From: Shewanella pealeana ATCC 700345
GTDB lineage: Bacteria > Pseudomonadota > Gammaproteobacteria > Enterobacterales > Shewanellaceae
Reading direction: 5' to 3'
DNA length: 64,000 bases
Assembly: GCF_000018285.1 (NCBI RefSeq)
Contig: NC_009901.1
Location: forward strand, 1,735,001 to 1,799,000
In this document: piece after piece, positions 17,143 to 25,969 of the stretch
Position numbering within the stretch: the first letter of the stretch is position 1
Layout: each line of letters opens with the position of its first letter
The notes under the pieces: model-generated
Told to the model about the DNA's origin: nothing
What the model saw: only the letters and a program-made list of their open reading frames with translations
Database searches by the model: none
Made by a program: the position numbers and the translations under genes

Positions 17143-19695
17143 ATGTCTAACAGTGATAATAGCGTTTCTATATGGCCGCTTACACCTTCTGTTAAGCTGA
17201 TTGCGATTGTTATTTTGTTTGTAGCAGCTGCGTATTGGATAGCAGGAGTGGGATCTAAGGAGCGTAGAGATGCGTCAAAGATCTGGCCTGTTTTAGAGCT
17301 GGAGGTGAAGCAAGACGCTGGGATTGAACGCAAAATTTCGCAGCTATTGGCAGACATGACATTGGAGCAGAAAATTGCGCAGATGATCCAACCTGAGATC
17401 GGTGATATTAGCGTTGAAGACATGAGGCGGTATGGCTTTGGCTCCTATCTTAATGGTGGAGGCTCTTTTCCAAACGGCAACAAGCATGCAACGCCGAGCG
17501 ATTGGATTGCACTAGCAGAAGCCATGTATCAAGCGTCAGTAGATGATTCTATAGATGGCTCGACCATTCCAACAATGTGGGGCACGGATGCTGTGCACGG
17601 TCATAACAATGTGATTGGCGCGACGCTGTTTCCCCATAACATAGGGTTAGGGGCGGCAAATAACCCCGAACTTATTGAAAAAATTGCAACCATAACGGCT
17701 AAAGAAGTGATGGTTACCGGTATTGATTGGGTATTTGCGCCAACGGTTGCTGTGGTGCGAGACGATCGCTGGGGCAGAACGTATGAGGGCTATTCAGAAG
17801 ATCCGCAGATAGTTAAGGCTTACGCTGGCGCAATCGTTAGAGGGTTACAGGGGCGTGCGAATGCCGATTTTCTTGGTGACGAGCGGGTTATCGCAACCGT
17901 TAAACATTTCTTAGGGGACGGAGGCACGACTGATGGTGTTGATCAGGGAGATAATACCTTTGCAGAGCAGCAACTCTTCGACATTCATGCCCAAGGCTAT
18001 GTGGGAGGAATATCGGTAGGGGCGCAAACGGTAATGGCGTCATTCAACAGTTGGAATGGCGTTAAGAATCACGGTAATCGCTATCTGCTGACATCAGTTT
18101 TAAAAGATCAAATGGGGTTCGACGGGCTTGTGGTGGGTGATTGGAACGGTCATGGCCAGATTTATGATTGTAGTAATGAGAGCTGTCCCCAGGCAGTCAA
18201 TGCGGGCCTGGATGTATATATGGTACCGACAAAGGCTTGGAAACCTCTTTTTGATAATACCCTTGCACAAGTAAATAGTGGTGTCATCCCCATTGAGCGT
18301 ATCGATGATGCGGTAACGCGGGTTTTACGTGTAAAAATGCGTGCCGGCTTATTCGATAAACCGAGTCCAGCTAAACGCGCATTATCGGGTAACACGGCAT
18401 TAATTGGTGCTAAGGCGCATCGTGATGTGGCAAGGCAAGCGGTAAGGGAGTCACTAGTGCTGCTTAAGAATGAAGGGGGAGTATTACCTTTGTCGCCCAC
18501 GCAGACTGTGATGGTGGCTGGTGATGGCGCAGATAACATAGGTAAACAATCTGGTGGTTGGTCAATAACTTGGCAAGGCACTTATAATACCAATGCCGAT
18601 TTTCCCGGTGGCAGTTCTATCTATAGCGGTATTCAAGCACATGTGACTCAGGCTGGTGGTAAGGCATTACTAAGCCCTAATGGTGATTATGCGGTAAAGC
18701 CTGATGTGGCGATTGTGGTGTTTGGAGAGAACCCATACGCAGAGGGTCATGGCGATCTCGATAATCTTGAGTATCAGCGAGGCAATAAACATGATCTTGC
18801 CTTGCTACAAAAGTTAAAGGCACAAGGGATCCCTGTGGTCGCGGTGTTTATCAGTGGCCGACCTATGTGGGTGAATGCAGAGATTAATGCCGCAGACGCC
18901 TTTGTGGCTGCTTGGTTGCCCGGTAGTGAGGGCGAGGGGGTTGCAGAGGTTCTGTTTAGGGATGCGAGTGAAGGCGTTCAATTCGATTTCAGCGGTAAGC
19001 TATCTTTTTCATGGCCTAGTAGTCCTACGCAAACAGCTATTAACCGATTCGATAATGATACCCCTCTATTTCCCTACGGATACGGATTAACCTATGCCGA
19101 CAGTGCGAGGTCAATGGTGCTTAATGAGAAGGCCGATTTTGTGACGGTTCAGAATCAATACATGGCGATTTTTGATCGGGCAGTACAAGCGCCATGGGTG
19201 ATGATGATAGGCAGTAAGAATGAACAGTTATCAGTAGATGGCAGTGAAACTCAAGCTGAGGTCGTATATTTGCGAAGCATAGACAAAAATGTACAAGAAG
19301 ATGCGCGCTTATTTAAGTTTAATGGGCAAGGGGAGGGGGTTGTTCGTTTTAGAAGTAATTTCCCTCGTGATTTAAGGGCATTTATAGAGCGTCCATCGAT
19401 GTTATCGTTTGCGGTGAACATTGAGCAGTTAGGTGAGCAGGCTGTTAATTTGAGCATGGGTTGTGAAGCGGACTGCGGTGAACCTATCGATATCTCAACG
19501 CTGCTTGCCAAGCAGCCGATTGGACAGTGGCAAACGGTGACAGTGCCGCTAAACTGTTTTGCCAAATCAGGGGTTAATTTTGCGAAAGTAAACTCCCCAT
19601 TCTCACTGAGCAGCGCAAGTAAAATGAGTCTCAGTTTAGCTGATATTGAGTTTGCTCCTATTACGGATGAAAAGCCTTCAATGTCTTGCCTTTAG
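17143..19695 (+). CDS. Glycoside hydrolase family 3 exo-beta-glucosidase
   Basis: 850 residues. An N-terminal hydrophobic segment (about 17-38) is a signal peptide or anchor, so the enzyme acts in the periplasm or outside. The GH3 N-domain follows (about 60-390) with WGTDAVHGHNN, KHFLGDGGT and the nucleophile Asp333 in GLVVGDWNGH; the GH3 C-domain (about 420-650) includes ESLVLLKNEGGVLPL. A further 200-residue C-terminal region rich in beta-strand pattern resembles the extra domain of ExoP-type 1,3/1,4-beta-glucanases. It would release glucose from beta-glucan oligosaccharides. GGGAG lies about eight bases before the ATG. It stands alone, without transport genes, next to cysQ. Linkage preference is not readable. 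Confidence 0.88.
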   Translation: MSNSDNSVSIWPLTPSVKLIAIVILFVAAAYWIAGVGSKERRDASKIWPVLELEVKQDAGIERKISQLLADMTLEQKIAQMIQPEIGDISVEDMRRYGFGSYLNGGGSFPNGNKHATPSDWIALAEAMYQASVDDSIDGSTIPTMWGTDAVHGHNNVIGATLFPHNIGLGAANNPELIEKIATITAKEVMVTGIDWVFAPTVAVVRDDRWGRTYEGYSEDPQIVKAYAGAIVRGLQGRANADFLGDERVIATVKHFLGDGGTTDGVDQGDNTFAEQQLFDIHAQGYVGGISVGAQTVMASFNSWNGVKNHGNRYLLTSVLKDQMGFDGLVVGDWNGHGQIYDCSNESCPQAVNAGLDVYMVPTKAWKPLFDNTLAQVNSGVIPIERIDDAVTRVLRVKMRAGLFDKPSPAKRALSGNTALIGAKAHRDVARQAVRESLVLLKNEGGVLPLSPTQTVMVAGDGADNIGKQSGGWSITWQGTYNTNADFPGGSSIYSGIQAHVTQAGGKALLSPNGDYAVKPDVAIVVFGENPYAEGHGDLDNLEYQRGNKHDLALLQKLKAQGIPVVAVFISGRPMWVNAEINAADAFVAAWLPGSEGEGVAEVLFRDASEGVQFDFSGKLSFSWPSSPTQTAINRFDNDTPLFPYGYGLTYADSARSMVLNEKADFVTVQNQYMAIFDRAVQAPWVMMIGSKNEQLSVDGSETQAEVVYLRSIDKNVQEDARLFKFNGQGEGVVRFRSNFPRDLRAFIERPSMLSFAVNIEQLGEQAVNLSMGCEADCGEPIDISTLLAKQPIGQWQTVTVPLNCFAKSGVNFAKVNSPFSLSSASKMSLSLADIEFAPITDEKPSMSCL

Positions 19696-19833
19696 CAGTT
19701 TTAGGTAGATATTTAATGATCAAACTTGCTTAGTCTGTTTTCGACATTAAATGATTATTTGGTTATTAATTTTTATCGTTAAATACTGGCATAATGAAGC
19801 TATAACCTTCGTAAATTATAGAGATAACTTACA

Positions 19834-20622
19834 TTGAACCATGTATTTAAACAGGAGTGGTTAGGACCTCTTCTCGATATTGCGACTGAAGCTGGAGAGG
19901 CCATTATGGCCATATATAAGCAGGATGATCTAGGTGTGTTGACTAAGTCTGATGACAGTCCTGTAACGGCAGCTGATTTGGCGAGCCATCAGGTAATTGT
20001 TGAAAGGCTGAAGCAATTAACCCCTGATATCCCTGTCATGTCGGAAGAGTCGACGGATATTGATTGGCAGCAGAGGCGTCATTGGCAATCATATTGGCTG
20101 ATTGACCCACTCGATGGCACCAAAGAGTTTATTAAGCGCAATGGCGAGTTCACAGTCAATATCGCCTTCATCCACCATGATACCGCCGTCGCAGGCGTTG
20201 TATATGCCCCTGTTCTGGATAAATGCTTTTATGGTGAACTGGAAAGTGGAGCTTGGTTAAAACATGCTGGAGAACGAATCGAGTTACCTAAAGTGAATAG
20301 CTCGAAAGCGCTTGTTCCTCGAATTGTTGGTAGTCGATCTCACGCTAGCCCTGGTTTACAAGCATTCTTGCAAGAGCTTGGCGAGCATGAGATGAAGAGT
20401 GTTGGTAGTTCGCTTAAGTTTTGTCTTTTGGCTGAAGGAGAGGCCGATATTTACCCAAGGTTGGGGCTAACCAGTGAGTGGGATACCGCAGCTGCGCAGG
20501 CTGTGCTGGAAAGTGCTGGTGGTCGAGTGGTGCAATATGACACTAATATTCCTCTTAATTACAATCAAAAATCTGACATACTGAATCCCTATTTTATTGC
20601 GTATGCGCCACACTGGCATTGA
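19834..20622 (+). CDS. cysQ: 3'(2'),5'-bisphosphate nucleotidase CysQ
   Basis: 262 residues of the inositol-monophosphatase fold. The metal/phosphate motif WLIDPLDGTKEFIKRNGEFTVN (about residues 88-109) and the late WDTAAAQAVLESAGG are nearly those of E. coli CysQ, which removes the 3' phosphate of PAP formed in sulfate assimilation. The reading frame opens with a TTG, preceded by GAGAT; the next in-frame ATG is about 25 residues in and would delete a conserved helix, so TTG is preferred. It is preceded by a 140-base gap after the GH3 gene and followed by a hairpin. Confidence 0.9.
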   Translation: MNHVFKQEWLGPLLDIATEAGEAIMAIYKQDDLGVLTKSDDSPVTAADLASHQVIVERLKQLTPDIPVMSEESTDIDWQQRRHWQSYWLIDPLDGTKEFIKRNGEFTVNIAFIHHDTAVAGVVYAPVLDKCFYGELESGAWLKHAGERIELPKVNSSKALVPRIVGSRSHASPGLQAFLQELGEHEMKSVGSSLKFCLLAEGEADIYPRLGLTSEWDTAAAQAVLESAGGRVVQYDTNIPLNYNQKSDILNPYFIAYAPHWH

Positions 20623-20648
20623 AGCAAGTTGACTTTAGCTGTGTTGGT

Positions 20649-20682
20649 GAGAGTAGGCGAGTCTGAGTAAAAGGCTACTCTC
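20649..20682 (+). terminator. Hairpin after cysQ, possible terminator
   Basis: GAGAGTAG pairs with CTACTCTC eight for eight around an 18-base loop, followed by CGGTTT. The T run is short, so termination would be weak. Confidence 0.4.
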
Positions 20683-20726
20683 GGTTTAAATGTTAAAACG
20701 AATTAAAAATACTTTTGGAGCGGGAA

Positions 20727-21632
20727 ATGTTGCGGATTGGTGTTGATCTTGGTGGTTCAAAAATTGAAGTTGTAGCACTTAACGAGCAGGGCACAGAGCT
20801 ATTTCGTAAACGTCTTCAGACACCAAGAGAATATAATGCAACGCTTGATGCGATAGAGGCTCTAGTGACTGAAGCCGAACTGCAATTAGGGCAAAAAGGC
20901 ACTGTGGGCGTTGGGATCCCCGGCGTTGTGTCGCCATTTTCAGGTTTAGTTAAAAATGCCAATTCCACCTGGATTAACGGTCACCCACTCGATATCGATT
21001 TAGGTCGGCGTTTAAACAGAGAAGTCAGAGTGGCAAACGATGCCAATTGCTTTGCGGTCTCAGAGGCTATCGATGGTGCCGCGGCCGGAAAAACCGTGGT
21101 TTTTGGGGTGATTATAGGTACTGGATGCGGGGCTGGCATTGCCATTAACGGTAAAGTACATGGCGGTGGCAATGGTATTGGTGGTGAGTGGGGGCATAAT
21201 CCTTTGCCTTGGATGACCCCAGATGAGTTCAACTCAACCAGTTGTTTCTGCGGTAATAAAGATTGCATTGAGACTTTTATTTCTGGTACTGGTTTTGTGA
21301 GGGACTATCAACTTGCAGGGGGGCTCGCGACAAATGGTGCTGAGATAGTTTCGTCTATGCAAGAAGGTGATGTTATAGCTTGTGCTGCATTTGAGCGTTA
21401 TGTCGATAGGTTGGCCCGTTCACTCGCTCATGTTATCAATGTGCTGGATCCTGACATAATTGTGCTTGGCGGCGGCGTCTCGAATATTGAGGCTATTTAC
21501 CCGTTATTGCCTGACTTCTTACCTAAATATGTATTGGGCGGAGAGTGTCGAACCCCTGTAGTGCAAAACATGTATGGTAGCGCTTCAGGCGTACGCGGAG
21601 CAGCTTGGTTGTGGAGTAAAGATGAGACTTAG
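20727..21632 (+). CDS. mak: ROK-family fructokinase Mak
   Basis: About 301 residues of the ROK sugar kinase family. The phosphate-binding IGVDLGGSKIE is at the N-terminus, the catalytic VANDANCFA near residue 100, GTGCGAG near 135 and the zinc cluster CFCGNKDCIET near 175. Sequence match from memory to E. coli Mak (YajF) is high throughout, favouring fructokinase over N-acetylglucosamine kinase. I start at the ATG that puts LRIGVDLGG next to Met, with GGAG six bases upstream; a TTG four codons earlier overlaps that ribosome site. No transporter is adjacent. Confidence 0.88.
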   Translation: MLRIGVDLGGSKIEVVALNEQGTELFRKRLQTPREYNATLDAIEALVTEAELQLGQKGTVGVGIPGVVSPFSGLVKNANSTWINGHPLDIDLGRRLNREVRVANDANCFAVSEAIDGAAAGKTVVFGVIIGTGCGAGIAINGKVHGGGNGIGGEWGHNPLPWMTPDEFNSTSCFCGNKDCIETFISGTGFVRDYQLAGGLATNGAEIVSSMQEGDVIACAAFERYVDRLARSLAHVINVLDPDIIVLGGGVSNIEAIYPLLPDFLPKYVLGGECRTPVVQNMYGSASGVRGAAWLWSKDET

Positions 21633-21796
21633 TAATCTTGACTGCTGCACTTATCCACTACAGTTTGATATTCTGGTTAGGCATGTAGCTTGCTCACTAC
21701 TGAGGCTATCTATTTATGGTGTAGGCACGAATAACATTAATAAATAGAATGACATGCTACACTTTGTGAATATTTTCATCTGACTTTGGCTGCTTT

Positions 21797-22567
21797 ATGT
21801 TTTGGTTAAAAAAGATAGTGTCGCAGTTTTTCATGCCAGTCCCTTTACTGCTGCTGCTTATTGCGCTTGCTTACTTAGTTATTCGTAATCGTCAGTCCTC
21901 GAGAGCGATATTAGCGATAGCGGCCGCTTTACTGATCACTTTGAGCAGTAGTTGGGGCAGTAATTGGTTACTCGCGCCATTGGAAGAGCAATATTCAGTT
22001 AACAATCAGCCTATAGCCAATAGCTGCTTGGTGATGGTGCTTGGCAGTGGTCATGATGAAAACGCTAATTTTACTGCGGTGCAACAGCTCTCAAATACCG
22101 CTTTAGCCCGATTGACAGAGGGCGTGCGTCAATTGTCTCTAGGTCAAAATTGTAAACTCGTGGTGAGTGGTTGGAGCGGTGGGCTCTCAACTCGCTCGCA
22201 TGCCGATGTGATGTTTGATGCTGCCGTGGAGTTAGGCGTATCGCCTAAGGCCATTATTAAGCTCCCATTGGCGCAAGATACCATAGAAGAAGCACAATTT
22301 ATGAAGTGGGAGGTCGAAGATGCGCCTTTTCGCTTAGTCACATCAGCAAGCCATATGCCGCGTGCAATGGCCATTTTTACCAATGCCAAGCTTAATGTGG
22401 TTGCAGCTCCTACCGATTTTGCTCAACGAGCTAGTTATTGGTGGCGTTTCGATGCCCAGAGCCTGTTATCGTCGCAAAGGGCAATTCATGAATACCTTGG
22501 TTTACTCTGGTTTAAGCTTAAATATGAGAAAGAAGGTGCTAGGAGCTCAGAAGGTTCTAGGACCTAG
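21797..22567 (+). CDS. elyC: Envelope biogenesis factor ElyC (DUF218/YdcF-like)
   Basis: 256 residues with two N-terminal membrane segments (about 12-28 and 36-52) and a DUF218 domain with VMVLGSGH, LVVSGWSGG, TIEEAQ and LVTSASHMPRA. This is the layout of E. coli ElyC, an inner-membrane factor needed for normal peptidoglycan precursor metabolism at low temperature. The final residues (KEGARSSEGSRT) are encoded by the terminal inverted repeat of repeat copy D, not by a conserved part of the gene, so the natural C-terminus has been replaced or extended by the element. Confidence 0.85.
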   Translation: MFWLKKIVSQFFMPVPLLLLLIALAYLVIRNRQSSRAILAIAAALLITLSSSWGSNWLLAPLEEQYSVNNQPIANSCLVMVLGSGHDENANFTAVQQLSNTALARLTEGVRQLSLGQNCKLVVSGWSGGLSTRSHADVMFDAAVELGVSPKAIIKLPLAQDTIEEAQFMKWEVEDAPFRLVTSASHMPRAMAIFTNAKLNVVAAPTDFAQRASYWWRFDAQSLLSSQRAIHEYLGLLWFKLKYEKEGARSSEGSRT

Positions 22568-22836
22568 GAAAAGTAGGTTCTAGGTTTTAGGAAAGCAGGT
22601 CCTAGGTACAAGCTGAGACGGAACGGCCTACGGCCTTACGGAACGTTCGCTGGCTCACTCACTCACGCAACGGATAAGAAGGGCGCTGCACTTCTAGGTT
22701 TAACAGCTGGTGAGGCGCTATGGTTAATGCAGTTTTTGGTTTTTGATTTCCTCGTAGGCCGAAGGCCGTCCTAGCAGTGAGCCCGCGAACGCCCTAGAAT
22801 CTAGGTCCTTGTTTATTCCGTCCTAGAACCTTCTTT
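22529..22836. repeat. CCTAGG-type intergenic repeat, copy D
   Basis: Best-delimited copy, 308 bases. The left terminus AAAGAAGGTGCTAGGA and the right terminus TCCTAGAACCTTCTTT match as inverted repeats at 15 of 16 positions. Internal blocks include GGTTCTAGGACCTAGG, the hairpin GGCCTACGGCC with TTACGGAACGTTCGC, GAAGGGCGCTGCACTTCTAGG, the hairpin AGGCCGAAGGCC and GCAGTGAGCCCGCGAACG. It overlaps the last codons of elyC and ends 54 bases before the DUF2982 gene. Confidence 0.88.
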
Positions 22837-22889
22837 GGTAAGCTGCTAGGCTCCGAGTTAGCATCCTAATTATATAGAGTACGCAGACC

Positions 22890-23564
22890 TTGATAAATGA
22901 AGCTGTTCTGATCCGCCCCATCATTAAACGCAATGGATTAACACTGACCTTTGCTGGTGGCCTAGGTTTAGCCACAGGATTAGGGCTCTTCTTATCGGGG
23001 AGTCATCTATTTGCACCAGGAATTATTTGTTTTGCATCTGGCGCAATCGCACTGGTTCTCGGGGGAGCTAAATTGGTTGAGCCTGAGGTGACGGTTAAAC
23101 TGACTGACGAGGGGCTGACGTATTTTCATCGCCGTGGTCAGGTTGTAATTGAATGGCAGAATATTCAACGTTTTGATCAGCCGCGAGTGTCTCAGGGGCT
23201 TGATACCCTGAATCTGCCTTATATTGGGATTAAGTTAAAACAGGTTAGCCCTGTTTTAGAGTGTATTTCACTGCGGTTAGCTGCGGGCTTATTAACTGAG
23301 CAGCGTCCTTTACTGATGACGGCTTCAGTTCAAGATGAAGACCTATCTGTATTAGAGGATCAGATGAGTGCAGAGTTTTCGCCTTTTATTGAAAACGATG
23401 ACCGATATAAGGGCGTGCTAGCGATGTTTGGTCACCGTTGTCGGCTATTGAATTCACACTTAGGCTATCACCTGTTCATTTCAACAGATGCACTGGATAG
23501 GTCAGAAATTGAGTTTCTCGCTCTACTGAGAGAGTATAAAAAGCAAAGTGTAGAGCAGTTGTAG
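22890..23564 (+). CDS. DUF2982 family membrane protein
   Basis: 224 residues. Two hydrophobic segments (about 17-35 and 40-58) form a small N-terminal hairpin, followed by a soluble domain. The start IRPIIKRNGLTLT and overall plan match the DUF2982 family found in Shewanella and relatives, of unknown function. The frame opens at a TTG; there is no upstream ATG in frame, and the conserved start region lies just after it. A converging bactofilin gene follows beyond a strong hairpin. Nothing here indicates a specific role. Confidence 0.75.
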   Translation: MINEAVLIRPIIKRNGLTLTFAGGLGLATGLGLFLSGSHLFAPGIICFASGAIALVLGGAKLVEPEVTVKLTDEGLTYFHRRGQVVIEWQNIQRFDQPRVSQGLDTLNLPYIGIKLKQVSPVLECISLRLAAGLLTEQRPLLMTASVQDEDLSVLEDQMSAEFSPFIENDDRYKGVLAMFGHRCRLLNSHLGYHLFISTDALDRSEIEFLALLREYKKQSVEQL

Positions 23565-23574
23565 GCTAGTTGTT

Positions 23575-23611
23575 GAGCAGAATATTGGTTTTAAAGGCAA
23601 ATATTCTGCTC
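23575..23611. terminator. Perfect hairpin between convergent DUF2982 and bactofilin genes
   Basis: GAGCAGAATATT and AATATTCTGCTC form a 12-base-pair perfect stem with a 13-base loop directly after the DUF2982 stop. The T tract is poor, so it may act as an mRNA-end hairpin rather than a strong terminator. Confidence 0.55.
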
Positions 23612-23684
23612 TTCGGCTAGCTAGGATAAAGCTGCTAGCATTAACCCCCTAGCAATAAACCTCTAGCATTAAAAAACGATGGGG

Positions 23685-24110
23685 TTAACTCATACTGAGT
23701 TCAGCATCTTCAATCGTTTCTTCTTTAGCCGATTTGCTGCGTTCCTGTTTAGGTGCTGAATTTGAGGGTAAAAAGGCAATATCGTCTCTTACGCGCATTC
23801 CGATAAATTGACCTCCTTCAAAAATTTCCATCGACTGGCAGTTCACCTCACCATCGACAAGACCCGTGCTGGTAATGTTAAGCTTTTCACAAGTCAGTTT
23901 ACCGCGGAAAGTACCTGAGACTCTTAGCTCAGCACAGTGAAGTTTACCATCGATAAGGCCACCCTGTTCGATAGTGATATTGCTACTGGAACTTACTTTT
24001 CCAAAGAGCTCGCCAGCAATAAGTGCTTCAGCTGAAAACTCAGTTTCACCAGTAAACTTGGTGCCTTGAGCAATAAATGTTAACCCGCCGCTTCTTTTTT
24101 TTCTAAACAT
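23685..24110 (-). CDS. Bactofilin (polymer-forming cytoskeletal protein)
   Basis: 141 residues. The central part (about 12-110) is a right-handed beta-helix-like series of short repeats (GTKFTGETEF, IAGELFGKV, EQGGLIDGKL, VSGTFRGKL, STGLVDGEV, FEGGQFIGM) typical of the bactofilin family, cytoskeletal scaffolds that localise cell-wall or surface enzymes. The N-terminus is short and basic (FRKKRSGG) and the C-terminus is charged and probably disordered. It is a single gene, with no adjacent peptidase. Family assignment is secure, cellular role open. Confidence 0.88.
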   Translation of the reverse strand: MFRKKRSGGLTFIAQGTKFTGETEFSAEALIAGELFGKVSSSSNITIEQGGLIDGKLHCAELRVSGTFRGKLTCEKLNITSTGLVDGEVNCQSMEIFEGGQFIGMRVRDDIAFLPSNSAPKQERSKSAKEETIEDAELSMS

Positions 24111-24211
24111 AATGGTGTCATTGTCAGTCTAAGTTGCTTAGATGTTACCTTGAAATTAGAGGAAACAAAACCACTTAAATTTGGCGCTAACATGTCATAT
24201 TTTTGGCTATT

Positions 24212-24691
24212 TTACGCGGTGCGAATGATGATCGCGCCCGATGGACAAGGGGCTACGCAAGCTCCGCATCCAGTACAGGCTTCAGTATCGATTTGAGGTA
24301 GGGGCGCTTTACCCACAGCAAGGGTGAAGCTGATTGCGCGGGAGTCACAGGAGTCTTTACAGCTTTGGCACCAGATCCCTTGATATGCCATACAGCTATC
24401 TTGGATCTTGGCCTTAACTTGCCATGGCGTGGTATCAGTATCTTCAAAGAGGTTTTCTGGGCAGGCATTGGCACATTCTTGGCAGAAGGTGCACTCATCA
24501 ATCTTAAAGTCTACTTCAGGAAAACCGCCATCACCCTTGACAATGATTTGCGTCTCACAGGCTGAAATGCATTTATTGCAGCGAGTGCATTCGTCGGTAA
24601 ACTCGATTGACAGTTTCACCCAAGGAGGACGAACAGCATCATTCTTTTTGCGGTTGAAAAGTCTTCTTCTGCTTTGATTAATGCTGCTCAT
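24212..24691 (-). CDS. napF: Ferredoxin-type protein NapF
   Basis: 159 residues with three four-cysteine iron-sulfur clusters: CTRCNKCISAC (about 36-46), CTFCQECANAC (about 67-77) and CTGCGACVAPC (about 137-147), plus an extra cysteine group CMAYQGIWCQSC in the middle. This is the NapF pattern, a cytoplasmic protein associated with periplasmic nitrate reductase maturation. The N-terminal SRRRLFNR is also typical. No other nap gene is in the window, so napF is detached from a nap operon. Repeat copy E begins only 12 bases before the start codon and therefore forms the leader. Confidence 0.88.
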   Translation of the reverse strand: MSSINQSRRRLFNRKKNDAVRPPWVKLSIEFTDECTRCNKCISACETQIIVKGDGGFPEVDFKIDECTFCQECANACPENLFEDTDTTPWQVKAKIQDSCMAYQGIWCQSCKDSCDSRAISFTLAVGKAPLPQIDTEACTGCGACVAPCPSGAIIIRTA

Positions 24692-24702
24692 CTGTTTACT
24701 CT

Positions 24703-24863
24703 TTTAAAAGAAGGTACGAGGGCGGCCTGCGGCCTCCTAGGGAGATCAAGATAAAAGCAAAACAGTTTTGCCTTTGATTCTTACTTTTCTTGGCGCTTTC
24801 GTCTCAGATTTAACCGTCTTTGCTTTACCTAGGATCTGCTTTTCCTAGGACCTAGGTCCTAAG
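24703..24863. repeat. CCTAGG-type intergenic repeat, copy E (short)
   Basis: Shortest copy, lying between galE (3' end) and napF (5' end), both on the minus strand. It has the AAAAGAAGGTACGAGG terminus, the hairpin GGCCTGCGGCC, and CTTTTCCTAGGACCTAGGTCCT at the other side. The central AACGTTCGC and GTGAGC blocks are missing, so it looks like an internal deletion of the longer form. Confidence 0.75.
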
Positions 24864-24866
24864 ATT

Positions 24867-25886
24867 TTAGACTTCGCTCTGGTAACCATTTGGGTTACTT
24901 GATTGCCAGTGCCAGCTGCTTTGCGCCATATCATCTATGCTGTGAGTCGCTTGCCAGTTTAACTCTTTCTGCGCTTTCTCTGGGTTTGCGTAGCATGCTG
25001 CTATGTCGCCAGGTCTGCGTTCAACTAACTGATATTTAATAGTGGTGCCGCTGGCTTTTTCAAAGGCTTTAACCATCTCAAGTACGCTGTAACCTTGGCC
25101 TGTACCTAAGTTATAGGTCACCAAGCCTGATTGGGTGTGTAGCTTATCAAGAGCTCGCAAGTGACCGATAGCGAGATCGACCACATGGATGTAATCGCGT
25201 ACTCCCGTACCATCGACCGTATCATAATCACTGCCAAACACACTTAATTGCTCACGTTTACCAACGGCAACCTGAGTAATGAAAGGCATCAGGTTATTCG
25301 GAATATCATTGGGATCTTCACCGATTAGGCCGCTCTTATGAGCCCCTACAGGGTTAAAGTATCTTAATCGGGCGATATTCCAGCTGTTGTCTGAGTGATA
25401 AAGGTCGGCAAGTATATGCTCTACCATTAGTTTAGACTGACCGTAGGGGTTGGTTGCCCCTGTAGGAAAGTCTTCTGTGATAGGTAGGCTCGCAGGATCA
25501 CCATAGACGGTGGCTGATGAGCTAAAGACTAAGTTCTTAACGTTAAATTCAGCCATGACTTCACATAAGACGATGGTGCCAGTGACGTTATTTTCATAGT
25601 AACGTAGCGGCTGCGCTACAGACTCACCGACAGCCTTTAGGCCTGCGAAGTGAATGACTGATTTAATATCATGATCTGTAAATAGCTTCTGCAAGAAAGC
25701 TCTATTGAGTACATCGCCTTGATAAAAGGTAACCCTTTTGCCTGTGATCTGTTCGACTCTTTCTAAGGCCGTAACACTTGAGTTGCTGAGGTTATCTAAG
25801 ATAACGACGTTATTGCCGTTATTAAGCAGCTCAACAACGGTATGGGTTCCGATATAACCAGCGCCGCCGGTAACTAAAATCGTCAT
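24867..25886 (-). CDS. galE: UDP-glucose 4-epimerase GalE
   Basis: 339 residues, the usual length. The NAD-binding motif GGAGYIGTH is at residues 7-15, [10 protein letters not shown] near 123 and the catalytic NPYGQSK (Tyr-x3-Lys) near 147. It interconverts UDP-glucose and UDP-galactose in the cytoplasm. It lies 83 bases downstream of galU on the same strand, which makes the substrate UDP-glucose, so the two form a nucleotide-sugar supply unit for surface polysaccharides. Confidence 0.95.
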   Translation of the reverse strand: MTILVTGGAGYIGTHTVVELLNNGNNVVILDNLSNSSVTALERVEQITGKRVTFYQGDVLNRAFLQKLFTDHDIKSVIHFAGLKAVGESVAQPLRYYENNVTGTIVLCEVMAEFNVKNLVFSSSATVYGDPASLPITEDFPTGATNPYGQSKLMVEHILADLYHSDNSWNIARLRYFNPVGAHKSGLIGEDPNDIPNNLMPFITQVAVGKREQLSVFGSDYDTVDGTGVRDYIHVVDLAIGHLRALDKLHTQSGLVTYNLGTGQGYSVLEMVKAFEKASGTTIKYQLVERRPGDIAACYANPEKAQKELNWQATHSIDDMAQSSWHWQSSNPNGYQSEV

Positions 25887-25969
25887 TTTTTTAAATCCTT
25901 TAATCTTGGCAGATGTTCAACAGGCTGTCGCTATTGTCGATTAGTTAAGTGTCTATTACTAAGTGTCTA

